A stretch of 46,449 bases of DNA from Sphingobium sp. C100 (GTDB taxonomy: Bacteria; Pseudomonadota; Alphaproteobacteria; Sphingomonadales; Sphingomonadaceae), in NCBI RefSeq assembly GCF_000508185.1, contig NZ_AYOY01000149.1, forward strand, positions 1 to 46,449. Direction: 5' to 3'. Made by a program: the position numbers and the translations under genes. The notes beneath the pieces were generated by a model. It searched no databases and was not told the DNA's origin. It saw only the letters and a list, made by a program, of their open reading frames with translations. Each line of letters opens with the position of its first letter. The stretch's first letter is position 1. Below are positions 9,273 through 18,810 of this stretch, in pieces.

Positions 9273-11945
9273 ATGACAGGGGGCAGCACAATCGTCGAGT
9301 TCTGGCGTGACGAATCGATCGCGACGGAAACACATGCAGAGTCAGACGACATCTTGCTTTTGAAACAAGCGGTTCTCGACATTGATGAAGATCAGTCGAA
9401 CGGCGGCCCGATCGAGAAATGGGTGAAGCGGCTTCGGGTCGCTCTGCTTCTGACCGCGCTCGGCTGGATTTGTTTTGCCCTCTGGGCAATGGCGGCCTCC
9501 GGGGAGTTGCGCGCCGGTCCGTCGGCCTGGGTCGGAATCGTCGCGATCGTCACGGCGCCGCTCATTCTGCTGGGCCTGCTCTACCTGCTGCTCGTGAGAA
9601 ACAGCCAGACCGAATCGCGCCGTTATCTCGATACCGCCAGGGCGTTGCGGACGGAGGCCGATCTGCTGGAATTGCGGCTTGGCCGAATCGCCGCCCAACT
9701 GGAAGCGGCCCGGCAGACGATGCAGGATCAGGCCGAACTGCTCGACAGCTATGGCGCCGCCGCTAGCAGCAACATGGAGGCATCGGCGGAATTGATAGCC
9801 AGCCGCGCCCAGGTGACCGCCGATCGTGCCGAAGCGGCTGAACAGGCTGGCGCCGCATTGATGGCGCGGATGGATGCGCTGGTCGCTTCGATCCCTCCGC
9901 TTGAGGAACGCAGCGCCCGGATGGCGGCGCAAATCATGGACAATGGCCATGCACTCGCCGAACGTATCGACACGCTTGAAGCCCGGCTTCACACGCTGAC
10001 GGAACTGTCCGACGATGCACGCGCGCGCACGCTCGCGGCGACTAAAAGCCTCACCGGCCAGTTGGGCCAGTTGCAGGAGGCGACTCGCTCGGCCACGGAT
10101 GAGATGTCCGGCATGGCGGACATCGCTGCCAGCCGGATCGAGGCGACCGCGTCGGGCGCCCGCCAGCTTATGGATCGCAGCAGGGATGATCTGGAAGCGC
10201 AGTCCTCGTCACTTGCGGCGTTGATCGATGCCGCCCAGGCTGGCGTTGCAAGCACGAGCGCGTCGGTCCGGGCCGCATTGATCCAAGATCTTGATCATGC
10301 GCAGTCCAATATGGACACGCGCATCGAAACGCTGCTTCAAAAGGCGCGCGCGACTGTCACGACCATCGACGAAAGCCTGACGCGCCGTGCCGATTCGCTT
10401 CAGGCGCTGGTGGCGGCCGCGCAGGCCGGCATTGGCACCAGCAGCGAGGAAGCGCTGACCATATTGGCGCGCGACATGGACAAGATCGAAACCGATCTGC
10501 GGTCGCGGTTGGAAGCAGCCCTCGATCAGGCGCAGGAGGCGCTGGCGCTGACCGATGGCAGGCTGGGCAATCAATCTGAAATGCTGGCTGCTCTGATCGC
10601 CCGCTCACGCGACCATCTCGAAACGATCGGCCGCGATACCGTGACGGGCCTCGCCGATGCGGTAGGCGATGTCGAAGGCCGCCTTCACCAGATCAACGAC
10701 ATGGTGGAAGGGCAACGTGCGCTGATTGCCGGGCTGCATGGCAGCCTGCATGAAACCGTTACGGCTACCGAAAGCCAGTTCGAGGTGCTTGAACAAGGGG
10801 CGATGGCGCGCAACCAGCGTTTGACCGAAGCGCTCGAAAAGCTGGCGGGAGAAACGCGCCGGATCGACGAAGCGCTCGCCGCCGGCGGCGCGACTGCCGA
10901 AAAGCTGATTGGCAGCGCCGAAACTCTGCTTGTCGCGCTGGATTCGAGCGTCCGTGAACTGGATGAGACTTATCCGGCCGCGCTCACGCGGTTCGACGCA
11001 AGACTGGAGCAAAGTCGCGGCCTTCTGGGAAGCGCCACGCCGGAAATGGAACGGCTGGAAGCCATTTCCGAAGCCCTGGTCGGCCGCGCGGAGGAGGCCG
11101 AGGCGATGCTGCGCGGTCAGGGGAGCCGCCTCACCGAATGGCTGGAAAGCACGCAGGGCGGACTGGAAGCCAACCGGGACGCAGTCAACCGCCTACGGTC
11201 CGCCCTCGACGCAGCGCATCAGGATGCGAACCGGATCACGGAAGGCGCCGGCCCGCTGCTCGTCACCGCACTGCTAAGGGTGAAGGACACGGCGGAACAG
11301 GCAGCGGAACGCGCACGCCAAGCCCTGGGCCGCGCTATTCCCGACGCCGCGCGGCAACTGGCCGAAGCCAGCGAGCAAGCGATGGAGAATGTGATTGGCG
11401 ACAAGGTTGCCGTCCAGATCGAGCATATCGCGCGGGTGGCTGACGAAGCAGTCAAGGCTGCGCACCAGGCATCGGAACGGCTTACACGCCAATTGCTGAC
11501 CATCGCCGATACCAGCGCGAGCATCGAGCAGCGTATCGAAGAGGGTAAGCAGACGATCGAAGATCGGGATCGCGACCATTTCGCACGCCGGTCGGCGCTA
11601 CTGATCGAATCGCTGAACAGCACGGCCATCGACGTCGCCAAGATATTGTCCAACGATGTCACGGATTCGGCTTGGTCTGCCTATCTAAAGGGGGATCGGG
11701 GCGTATTCACGCGTCGTGCGGTCAAATTGCTGGACGCGGGCGAGTCGCGGGAAATCGTGCTTCATTATGACAATGACGCGGAATTCCGCGATCATGTGAA
11801 CCGCTATATCCATGATTTCGAGGCGATGTTGCGCATCATCCTCTCCGCTCGCGACGGCAATGCCCTGGGCGTCGCGATCCTGTCGTCCGACATGGGCAAG
11901 CTCTATGTTGCGCTCGCTCAGGCCATCGAACGCCTTCGGCAATAG
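9273..11945 (+). CDS. Membrane-anchored long coiled-coil protein, TipN-like
   Basis: The 890-residue protein starts with a short acidic cytoplasmic segment and two transmembrane helices (about 55-75 and 86-108). Roughly 640 residues of Ala/Glu/Arg-rich heptad-type coiled coil follow. A distinct, non-repetitive C-terminal domain of about 115 residues contains WSAYLKGDRGVFTRRAVKLL, HVNRYIHDFEAMLR and SSDMGKLYVALAQAIERL. Caulobacter TipN, the landmark that marks the new pole after division, has the same plan (two N-terminal membrane helices, long coiled coil, about 880 residues). I propose TipN-like by architecture, with moderate certainty; a general polar scaffold or an MCP/kinesin-like misannotation are alternatives. 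Its stop lies two bases from the stop of the convergent acetyltransferase gene. Being divergent from a cluster with altered phosphorelay proteins suggests a shared polarity or cell-cycle role. Confidence 0.65.
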   Translation: MTGGSTIVEFWRDESIATETHAESDDILLLKQAVLDIDEDQSNGGPIEKWVKRLRVALLLTALGWICFALWAMAASGELRAGPSAWVGIVAIVTAPLILLGLLYLLLVRNSQTESRRYLDTARALRTEADLLELRLGRIAAQLEAARQTMQDQAELLDSYGAAASSNMEASAELIASRAQVTADRAEAAEQAGAALMARMDALVASIPPLEERSARMAAQIMDNGHALAERIDTLEARLHTLTELSDDARARTLAATKSLTGQLGQLQEATRSATDEMSGMADIAASRIEATASGARQLMDRSRDDLEAQSSSLAALIDAAQAGVASTSASVRAALIQDLDHAQSNMDTRIETLLQKARATVTTIDESLTRRADSLQALVAAAQAGIGTSSEEALTILARDMDKIETDLRSRLEAALDQAQEALALTDGRLGNQSEMLAALIARSRDHLETIGRDTVTGLADAVGDVEGRLHQINDMVEGQRALIAGLHGSLHETVTATESQFEVLEQGAMARNQRLTEALEKLAGETRRIDEALAAGGATAEKLIGSAETLLVALDSSVRELDETYPAALTRFDARLEQSRGLLGSATPEMERLEAISEALVGRAEEAEAMLRGQGSRLTEWLESTQGGLEANRDAVNRLRSALDAAHQDANRITEGAGPLLVTALLRVKDTAEQAAERARQALGRAIPDAARQLAEASEQAMENVIGDKVAVQIEHIARVADEAVKAAHQASERLTRQLLTIADTSASIEQRIEEGKQTIEDRDRDHFARRSALLIESLNSTAIDVAKILSNDVTDSAWSAYLKGDRGVFTRRAVKLLDAGESREIVLHYDNDAEFRDHVNRYIHDFEAMLRIILSARDGNALGVAILSSDMGKLYVALAQAIERLRQ

Positions 11946-11947
11946 GA

Positions 11948-12412
11948 TCAGTCGATCGGCCTGCGGAAATAGACGACACGCTCGGTTTCGGTGAAGCCAA
12001 GCGCGGCGTGGAAGTCATGGCTGGCGTAATTGAAGATGTCCGCATCGGACGCCAATTCCTTGCAGCCATGATTGCGCCCCCAGGCCAAGACCGCTTCTGT
12101 CAGTGCGCGCGCCGCGCCGGTGCGGCGCGTGATAGGTTCAACGAAAATGCCTTCCAGAAAGGCCACGGGCGTAGTTTCGCAGCCATTGACATGATCGTGC
12201 CGCAGCGTCGCCTCGGCAAAGCCGACCGCTTCATCCTGATCATCGGAAACCAGGAAGGCGGCGGATTTCCCGTCTGGTTGTCCCAGCAAGCCGAGAATTT
12301 CGTCGCGATGATCAGCGAGAGCGGTGTCCGGCCAAAGCGCAGCGCGCATCAGCGCCCAGCGTTCCACATGGGACGCGCCCGCACGAAAAACGCAAAAGGC
12401 GCCGGTCGTCAT
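11948..12412 (-). CDS. AAC(6')-type GNAT acetyltransferase
   Basis: The protein is a single GNAT domain of 154 residues. Hallmarks of the aminoglycoside 6'-N-acetyltransferase group are the N-terminal W..MRAALWPD, then GFAEATLRHDHVNG and FLEGIFVEP. RRTGAARAL is the acetyl-CoA pyrophosphate-binding segment, and ELASDADIFNYASHDFHAALGF and ETERVVYFR close the domain. Such enzymes acetylate the 6' amine of kanamycin/tobramycin-class drugs, but chromosomal members can have other amine substrates. The ATG at 12412 overlaps the TGA of the DUF1467 gene (ATGA). It is therefore co-translated at the distal end of the nuo-birA-coaX-rnj operon rather than carried in a cassette. No integron or mobile sequence is visible. 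Confidence 0.85.
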   Translation of the reverse strand: MTTGAFCVFRAGASHVERWALMRAALWPDTALADHRDEILGLLGQPDGKSAAFLVSDDQDEAVGFAEATLRHDHVNGCETTPVAFLEGIFVEPITRRTGAARALTEAVLAWGRNHGCKELASDADIFNYASHDFHAALGFTETERVVYFRRPID

Positions 12413-12678
12413 GACCCCGCATGATAACCCGGCAGCATGTCGACGGTCACCCAACCCTGCACATAATTGGCATAGTAGAGGCCGAACAGGACCGCCGACA
12501 GGATCGTCGCGCGCATTACCACCAAGCCGGGCCTAAAATTGCTCGGCGCGCTTTCGGCCTGCCCCTTGAGCAGCGGCTCGCCGGTTTCATCCGGCGTGCG
12601 CAGGCCAAGGGGCAGCATGACGAAGGCGCAGACGACCCACATCAGGAAATAAATGGCGAAGCTCGCGTACCAGTTCAT
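12409..12678 (-). CDS. DUF1467 family membrane protein
   Basis: An 89-residue protein with two membrane helices (residues about 5-25 and 55-73) separated by a polar loop with LGLRTPDETGEP. This is the typical layout and motif of DUF1467, an alphaproteobacterial family of unknown function commonly found close to rnj. It starts 10 bases after the rnj stop and its own stop overlaps the acetyltransferase start, so it is an internal cistron of the operon. Confidence 0.85.
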   Translation of the reverse strand: MNWYASFAIYFLMWVVCAFVMLPLGLRTPDETGEPLLKGQAESAPSNFRPGLVVMRATILSAVLFGLYYANYVQGWVTVDMLPGYHAGS

Positions 12679-12688
12679 GTTCGCCTGA

Positions 12689-14326
12689 TTAAGCGCGAAT
12701 GAGCAGCACGTCCACTAGTGGCTTCTTGCCGGTCCAGCGGGTCGCAGTGCGCCGCACGGCCAAGCGGACGCGTTCACGCAACGCTTCCTCCTCCTGCGAC
12801 CCCTTTGGAACCACCATCGCAGCCTCTTCGGCCGCCTCGGCCAGAAACGCGTCCTTATCCTCTTCCACCGGCACGCCCTGGGTGCGGAGCACCGGTGTGC
12901 CGAACAGCTTGCCTTTCCGGTCGAGCGCCACGGCGACGCTGATCTGCCCGTGCAAGCCCAGCTTACGCCGCTCATTCATGGTCGCGCCGTCGGCAGGCAG
13001 GATCACGTCGCCATCGAGCACGAGCCGTCCCGCATCTTCCTGGCCAATGATTTCCGGCGCACCGGGCGCGAGCCGCAGCACATCGCCATTGGACTGAACC
13101 ACAGCATGGGGGATGCCGCTGGCTAGGCCGAGCCGCGCCTGTTCGGCCATGTGGCGACGCTCGCCATGAACGGGCAGCAGGATATTGGGACGTATCCAGC
13201 CATACATGGATTCCAACTCGGGCCGGCCCGGATGCCCCGACACATGGACTTCCGCCTGTCGGTCCGTCACCATCAGTACGCCCGCTGTCGCCAGCGCGTT
13301 CTGAATGCGCCCGATGGCGATTTCATTGCCGGGGATCTGCTTGGACGAAAAGACGACCAGATCCCCTTCGGCCAGCTTGATCGGATGGCTGTCAAAGGCA
13401 ACTCGTGCGAGCGCAGCACGGGCCTCGCCCTGTCCACCCGTCGCGATGATCATCACCTCGCTGCGCGGCAGCGCCATCGCATCTTCCCAATCGATCGTCG
13501 CTGGAAAATTCTTGAGATAGCCGGCCGCCTTGGCGGTGTTGATGATGCGGTCAAGCGAGCGCCCGGCAACACAAAGCTTGCGCCCGGTCGCCATGGCAAC
13601 TTCGCCCAGCGTCTGCACGCGCGCAGCATTGGACGCGAAGGTGGTGACCAGCACCCTTCCCTTGGCGCCGGCAACCGTTTGCATCAGCCCTTCGCGCACG
13701 TCCCCTTCGGACCCGCTCGCTTCAGAGTTGAACACGTTGGTGCTGTCGCACACCAGGGCCAAAACGCCCTCATCGCCGATGGCCGTGAGTTCCTGCGGCG
13801 TTGAAGGTTCGCCAAGCAGCGGACGCTCATCCAGTTTCCAGTCGCCGGTGTGGAAGATACGGCCATGCGGCGTATCGATCAGGACAGCATTGCCTTCCGG
13901 GATCGAATGGGCGAGCGGCACATAGCGAAAACCGAATGGCCCGAGCTGGAAACTACCTTCATTGTCGATGACGTTGAGTTCGACGTCCTTGGTCAGCCCT
14001 TCCTCCTCCAGCTTCAGCCGGATCAGACCTGCCGTAAACGGCGTGGCATAGAGCGGAACGCCCAAGTCGGCGGCCAAATAGGGGATTGCGCCGATATGGT
14101 CCTCATGCCCATGGGTCAACACGATGCCCAGCAAGTCGTCGCGCCGTTCCTCGATGAAGCTAAGATCCGGCAGCACAAGCTCCACCCCCGGATAGGCCGG
14201 ATCAGCAAAGGTCAGCCCCAGATCGACCATTACCCATTTGCCCTGGGAGCCATAGAGATTCACGTTCATGCCGATCTCGCCCGACCCACCAAGGGCCAGG
14301 AAGAGCAGCTCATTTCCAGGTGTCAT
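12689..14326 (-). CDS. rnj: Ribonuclease J
   Basis: The 545-residue enzyme is a metallo-beta-lactamase/beta-CASP nuclease with endoribonuclease and 5'-3' exoribonuclease activity in RNA maturation and decay. The early segment LFLALGGSGEIGMN and the zinc motif THGHEDHIGA (71-80) are diagnostic. The beta-CASP region holds VCDSTNVF and later PVHGERRH. The C-terminal dimerisation domain is present. The start codon shares one base with the coaX stop (TAATG), showing tight coupling to coaX, the usual alphaproteobacterial arrangement. Confidence 0.96.
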   Translation of the reverse strand: MTPGNELLFLALGGSGEIGMNVNLYGSQGKWVMVDLGLTFADPAYPGVELVLPDLSFIEERRDDLLGIVLTHGHEDHIGAIPYLAADLGVPLYATPFTAGLIRLKLEEEGLTKDVELNVIDNEGSFQLGPFGFRYVPLAHSIPEGNAVLIDTPHGRIFHTGDWKLDERPLLGEPSTPQELTAIGDEGVLALVCDSTNVFNSEASGSEGDVREGLMQTVAGAKGRVLVTTFASNAARVQTLGEVAMATGRKLCVAGRSLDRIINTAKAAGYLKNFPATIDWEDAMALPRSEVMIIATGGQGEARAALARVAFDSHPIKLAEGDLVVFSSKQIPGNEIAIGRIQNALATAGVLMVTDRQAEVHVSGHPGRPELESMYGWIRPNILLPVHGERRHMAEQARLGLASGIPHAVVQSNGDVLRLAPGAPEIIGQEDAGRLVLDGDVILPADGATMNERRKLGLHGQISVAVALDRKGKLFGTPVLRTQGVPVEEDKDAFLAEAAEEAAMVVPKGSQEEEALRERVRLAVRRTATRWTGKKPLVDVLLIRA

Positions 14327-15105
14327 TATATTTTCAAACTCCGTTCGTGCAGCAGTGCCAGACCCTGAATTGTCAGATCTGGCGCGATTGCATCGAATAT
14401 ATCGCTATTGTCATTAAAGAGGACCGCGAGCCCCCCAGTCGAAATCACTTTGGCGGGACGTCCGATTTCCGCGCGAATACGCGCGACCAGTCCCTCCATC
14501 ATCGCCACATAACCCCAAAAGACGCCGATATGCATCTGCGCTTCGGTGGTCCGGCCGATCACCGATCGATTTTCCGGCGGGGTGATCGCGATTTTGGGCA
14601 ATTTCGCCGCCGCCGCAACCAGCGCATCAAGCGACAGGTTGATGCCCGGCGCGATGATGCCGCCCTTATAGGCGCCCTTATAATCCACCACATCATAAGT
14701 GGTGGCGGTACCGAAATCGATGACGATCAAATCTCCATCATGAAGATGGTGCGCGGCGATGGCGTTTACAACCCGATCGGCTCCAACCGATGCCGGCTCG
14801 GCGACATCCAGTTCGATGCCCCATTCGACAGGCGCCTGCCCTGCGATCAGCGCCGCCGTCTTGAAATATTTTTCCGCCAGAACCTGAAGATTGTGGAGCG
14901 CGCGCGGCACGACTGTCGCGATGATGACGGCATCCACATCGGCCAGAGTGTAGCCCTCCAGCATCAACAACTGGTTCAGCCAAACCGCATATTCATCGGC
15001 CGTCCGGCGCGGATCGGTGGCGATGCGCCAGCGCGCTCGTATCGTTCCCGCTTCGAGCAGCGCGAAAACCACATTGGTGTTGCCCGCGTCGATCGCGAGA
15101 AGCAT
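14326..15105 (-). CDS. coaX: Type III pantothenate kinase
   Basis: Phosphorylates pantothenate in the first step of coenzyme A synthesis. The 259-residue protein starts [11 protein letters not shown], the ATP-binding phosphate loop of the ASKHA fold with the catalytic Asp at residue 6. It contains GADRVVNA and DFGTATTYD, both typical of CoaX. Upstream in-frame starts exist but add non-conserved sequence; the ATG at 15105 puts DAGNTN at the proper N-terminus. It lies 11 bases after birA and overlaps rnj by one base. Confidence 0.96.
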   Translation of the reverse strand: MLLAIDAGNTNVVFALLEAGTIRARWRIATDPRRTADEYAVWLNQLLMLEGYTLADVDAVIIATVVPRALHNLQVLAEKYFKTAALIAGQAPVEWGIELDVAEPASVGADRVVNAIAAHHLHDGDLIVIDFGTATTYDVVDYKGAYKGGIIAPGINLSLDALVAAAAKLPKIAITPPENRSVIGRTTEAQMHIGVFWGYVAMMEGLVARIRAEIGRPAKVISTGGLAVLFNDNSDIFDAIAPDLTIQGLALLHERSLKI

Positions 15106-15116
15106 GGGCAGGTTCC

Positions 15117-15824
15117 TCAGCTCAAAATGATGTCGCCCGCGTGAATGGCACGGCTCCCGCCATTCGCCAAGCGCAGGATCAACATGCCCTGGGCGTCGAG
15201 CGTGTCGAAGACGCCCTCCACCTGCGTGCCGTCGGACTGGACCACCCGCATGGGCGTCCCCTTGGGATGAGCATTCAACAGCCAATGGTTCAGTACAGGG
15301 TCCAAACCCTGTGCACGCCAAATGGCCAGCCAATGAGCGAAAAGTTGCGCCAGCCTTTCAAGCAGCGCGCCAGCTTCGACATCCAAAGCGCCCTGCGCCG
15401 CAAGGCTCGTTACCGGCCGGTCCAAGCCGGTGGGGTGGCCGACAACGTTTATGCCTACCCCGATGACGATGGCGTCGTTGACGCGCTCCAGCAGGATTCC
15501 GGCGATCTTGGCGCCATCGACCAAGATGTCGTTGGGCCATTTGATCCGCGTCTGGCCTGCGCAGAGCGGCGCCAGCAGGGCATGGACGGCATTGGCAGTC
15601 ACCAGCGCCAGACTATGGGCCGGCGGATCATTCGGACCGATCCGTACCAGAGTGGAGGCGTATAAATTGCCGGCGGGGCTTTCCCAGGCCCGGCCCATGC
15701 GCCCCCGCCCACCAGTCTGGCGACCGGCCCGCAGCCAACTGCCTTCGGCTATGCCCTGCTCCACCAATGCCAGCATGTCGGCGTTGGTGGAACCGGTCTC
15801 CTCAACGAAATGGATCAGCGTCAG
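15117..15824 (-). CDS. birA: Biotin--[acetyl-CoA-carboxylase] ligase, short form
   Basis: Joins biotin to the carrier domain of acetyl-CoA carboxylase through biotinyl-AMP. It lacks the DNA-binding N-terminal domain of E. coli BirA. Seen motifs are GRGRMGRAW (the adenylate loop GRGRxGRxW), KWPNDI with the catalytic Lys, and GVGINV. The first ATG (15776) would start after the conserved substrate-binding motif ETGSTN, encoded just upstream in frame. No ATG, GTG or TTG precedes that motif in the sequence I read upstream. CTG at 15824 overlaps the nuoN TGA (CTGA), the same geometry as the operon's ATGA junctions, and would give 235 residues beginning (M)[14 protein letters not shown] place the start there by inference. 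Confidence 0.85.
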   Translation of the reverse strand: MTLIHFVEETGSTNADMLALVEQGIAEGSWLRAGRQTGGRGRMGRAWESPAGNLYASTLVRIGPNDPPAHSLALVTANAVHALLAPLCAGQTRIKWPNDILVDGAKIAGILLERVNDAIVIGVGINVVGHPTGLDRPVTSLAAQGALDVEAGALLERLAQLFAHWLAIWRAQGLDPVLNHWLLNAHPKGTPMRVVQSDGTQVEGVFDTLDAQGMLILRLANGGSRAIHAGDIILS

Positions 15825-17257
15825 AAGAGCGACGCCGCAGCGGCAGCGCTCGCCTGATCCAGCAACGGGTTGAGCAGATAGCCCAGGACGATCACCACCG
15901 CGCAGGCGGTCAGGATGATATTTTCAACCGCGCCACCCTTCGCCTCATAGGCAGCGGCAGGCTCGTCGAAATACATCGTCTTGATGATCTTGAGATAATA
16001 AAAGGCGCCGATCACCGAAGCCGCGATACCGAACGCCGCCAGAGCAGTCATGCCAGCCGCGACGGCGGCATCGAACACCAGGAATTTCGCCCAGAAGCCG
16101 AACAGCGGAGGGATGCCTGCCATGGAGAACATGAAGATCGCCAGCGCAGCGGCCAGCCCCTTGCGCGATTGCGACAGGCCGGCAAGGCTGGCGATGCTTT
16201 CGACCGGCCGGCCTTGGGCGTCACGCATCTGCAAGATGCAGGCGAAGGCGCCCACCGTCATTACGACGTAGATCGCCATATAGCTCATCGTCGCGGCCAC
16301 ACCGGCGGGCGTGCCGGCGGCGAGGCCGATCAGCGCGAAACCGACATTGTTGATCGACGAATAGGCCATCAGGCGCTTGATATTGGTCTGGCCGATCGCC
16401 GCAACAGCACCGAGCAGGATCGAGGCAAGCGCAACGAAGATCACGATCTGCTGCCAGTCGAGCCCGGCCGGACCGAGCGCCTCGACCGCGACCCGCACGG
16501 CAAGGGCCACGGCCGCTACCTTCGGCGCGCTGCCGAAGAAGGTCGTGACCGGCGTTGGCGCGCCTTCATAGACATCGGGCGTCCACATGTGGAACGGCAC
16601 CGCGCTCATCTTGAAGGCCAGACCAGCCAGCAGGAAGACCATGCCGAACAATTCGCCCTTCGACACCCCGTCATCCATAGCGATGGCAATGCCGTCAAAC
16701 GATGTCGTGCCGGTAAAGCCGTAGAGCAGCGACGCCCCGTAAAGGAGGATGCCGCTGGCCAGCGAACCAAGCACGAAATATTTGAGACCAGCTTCGGACG
16801 AACGCACATCCTGGCGCATGAAGCTCGCCAGCACATAGGCAGCAAGGCTCTGCATCTCGAGTCCGACATAGAGCGTCAGCAAGTCGCCTGCCGACACCAT
16901 CATGCCCATGCCGATGCTGCTGAAAAGGATCAGCACCGGATATTCGGGGCGCTCCTTGCCATCGGTCGAAAAATAACGCGGCGCCAACAGGATAGCCGCC
17001 GCCGCCGCGCCATAGATTAGCGCCTTGGCGAAGGCCGAAAAGGCGTCGGCGCGAACCAACCCGTCAAACGCATCGGGGCCATTTGCGAGCGAGGTGGACA
17101 AGGCCATCCCCGCCAACGCCAGCGTCAATACCGACAGCAAGTTAACGACGCGGCTGCTTGCGTCACCACCCCAGGCGGCCACCAGCATCAAAACCAAGCC
17201 GCCGGCCGTCAGAATGAGTTCCGGCAGGACCGCCAGAAGGGAAGCGTGGTCAATCAT
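15821..17257 (-). CDS. nuoN: NADH-quinone oxidoreductase subunit N
   Basis: One of the three Mrp-antiporter-like proton-pumping membrane subunits of complex I. The protein has 478 residues and about 14 predicted transmembrane helices. The conserved region around [20 protein letters not shown] carries the key Glu of helix 5, and [16 protein letters not shown] is the broken-helix region. The start overlaps the nuoM stop (ATGA, 17254-17257) and the stop overlaps birA. Confidence 0.97.
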   Translation of the reverse strand: MIDHASLLAVLPELILTAGGLVLMLVAAWGGDASSRVVNLLSVLTLALAGMALSTSLANGPDAFDGLVRADAFSAFAKALIYGAAAAAILLAPRYFSTDGKERPEYPVLILFSSIGMGMMVSAGDLLTLYVGLEMQSLAAYVLASFMRQDVRSSEAGLKYFVLGSLASGILLYGASLLYGFTGTTSFDGIAIAMDDGVSKGELFGMVFLLAGLAFKMSAVPFHMWTPDVYEGAPTPVTTFFGSAPKVAAVALAVRVAVEALGPAGLDWQQIVIFVALASILLGAVAAIGQTNIKRLMAYSSINNVGFALIGLAAGTPAGVAATMSYMAIYVVMTVGAFACILQMRDAQGRPVESIASLAGLSQSRKGLAAALAIFMFSMAGIPPLFGFWAKFLVFDAAVAAGMTALAAFGIAASVIGAFYYLKIIKTMYFDEPAAAYEAKGGAVENIILTACAVVIVLGYLLNPLLDQASAAAAASLF

Positions 17258-18810
17258 GAGTGCGCCTCCCCGTGCGCAGCGGATTCTTCGTGATGGTCCT
17301 CGCCGGCTGGCTTGGGCGCACCAATCTTGATCTTGGAGTCACCCGCAGGAGCCGCGGGGGCGAGGCGCGCTTCAAGCGCGCGGATGTCGGACCGCATCGG
17401 GGCCAGGAAGCTTTCCGGATAGACGCCCATCCAGAGCACCGCCGCCGCGATCGGCGCCAGCAGCGCGATCTCGCGCACCGACAGGTCGGGCATGGCGGCG
17501 GCGTCAGCATTGACCTGCTCGCCATAACAGATGCGACGATAGAGATAGAGCATATAGGCCGCACCCAGGATGATGCCCGTCGTGCACACCAGCGCCACCC
17601 AGCTCGACGCTTGGTAAATACCCATCAGCGACAGGAATTCGCCGACGAAGTTGCTGGTGCCGGGCAAGCCGACAGAGGCCATGGTGAACAGCATGAACAG
17701 GACCGCATATTTGGGCATGTTGATGCTGAGGCCGCCATAGCGATTGATCTCGCGGGTGTGGAGCCGGTCGTAGATGACGCCGACGCACAGGAACAGCGCG
17801 CCCGACACGAGACCGTGGCCCAGCATGACCATCATCGCGCCTTCGATACCCGACTGGTTGAAGGCGAACAGGCCGACGGTGACGATCGCCATATGCGCCA
17901 CAGACGAATAAGCGATCAGCTTTTTCATGTCCGACTGAACCAGCGCGACGAGGCTGGTGTAAACCACCGCCACCATCGACAAGCCCCAGACCAGTGGCGC
18001 GAGTTGCGCCGAAGCTTCCGGGAACATCGGCAGCGAAAAGCGGATGAAGCCATAGCCACCCATTTTCAGCAGCACGCCCGCAAGGATGACCGAGCCGGCC
18101 GTCGGCGCCTGAACATGCGCATCGGGCAACCAGGTATGAACCGGCCACATCGGCATCTTCACGGCGAAGCTGGCGAAGAAGGCCAGGAACAGCCAGGTCT
18201 GGACATGGGGATTGAAATTATAGGCCATCAGCGCCGGAATTTCGGTCGTGCCCGCCTCATGCACCATCCACATCATCGCAATCAGCATCAGCACCGATCC
18301 GAGCAGGGTGTAGAGGAAGAATTTATAGCTGGCGTAGATGCGTTCAGCCCCGCCCCAGATACCGATGATCAGATACATCGGGATCAGGCCGGCTTCGAAC
18401 ATGATGTAGAAGAGGTAGAGATCCTGCGCCGTAAAGACGCCGATCATCAGCACCTCCATGAACAGGAAGGCCGCCATATATTCGCCGACCCGCTTGTTGA
18501 TCGCGACCCAGCTGGCACCGATGCAGATCGGCATCAGGAAGACGGTGAGCGCGATCAGCATCAGGGCGATGCCGTCAATGCCCAGTGCCCAGGCGAAGCG
18601 GCCGAAGATCGGCGCATATTCCTGGAACTGCCACTGGGCGGCGCTGCCTGCCTGATCGAAATTGATCCACAGGATGATGCCCAGGACCAAATCAGCCAGT
18701 GTCGCCAGCAGCGCGATCCAGCGCGCCGTGCTGGCGCCTGCGAACAGGCAGGCGATGGCCCCGGCCATCGGCACTGCCATCATCAGGGAAAGGATGGGGA
18801 AGCCGTCCAT
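17254..18810 (-). CDS. nuoM: NADH-quinone oxidoreductase subunit M
   Basis: An antiporter-like proton-pumping subunit of complex I with 518 residues and about 14 membrane helices. [20 protein letters not shown] carries the essential helix-5 Glu, and [15 protein letters not shown] and [14 protein letters not shown] are family landmarks. The C-terminus is a hydrophilic tail rich in His, Glu and Ala. The start shares one base with the nuoL stop and the stop overlaps the nuoN start. Confidence 0.97.
   Translation of the reverse strand: MDGFPILSLMMAVPMAGAIACLFAGASTARWIALLATLADLVLGIILWINFDQAGSAAQWQFQEYAPIFGRFAWALGIDGIALMLIALTVFLMPICIGASWVAINKRVGEYMAAFLFMEVLMIGVFTAQDLYLFYIMFEAGLIPMYLIIGIWGGAERIYASYKFFLYTLLGSVLMLIAMMWMVHEAGTTEIPALMAYNFNPHVQTWLFLAFFASFAVKMPMWPVHTWLPDAHVQAPTAGSVILAGVLLKMGGYGFIRFSLPMFPEASAQLAPLVWGLSMVAVVYTSLVALVQSDMKKLIAYSSVAHMAIVTVGLFAFNQSGIEGAMMVMLGHGLVSGALFLCVGVIYDRLHTREINRYGGLSINMPKYAVLFMLFTMASVGLPGTSNFVGEFLSLMGIYQASSWVALVCTTGIILGAAYMLYLYRRICYGEQVNADAAAMPDLSVREIALLAPIAAAVLWMGVYPESFLAPMRSDIRALEARLAPAAPAGDSKIKIGAPKPAGEDHHEESAAHGEAHS

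Noticed and set aside
11948..12412. AAC(6')-like gene as a recently acquired resistance cassette
   Set aside because: No integron site, repeat or transposase nearby, and it is translationally coupled into a long conserved operon.
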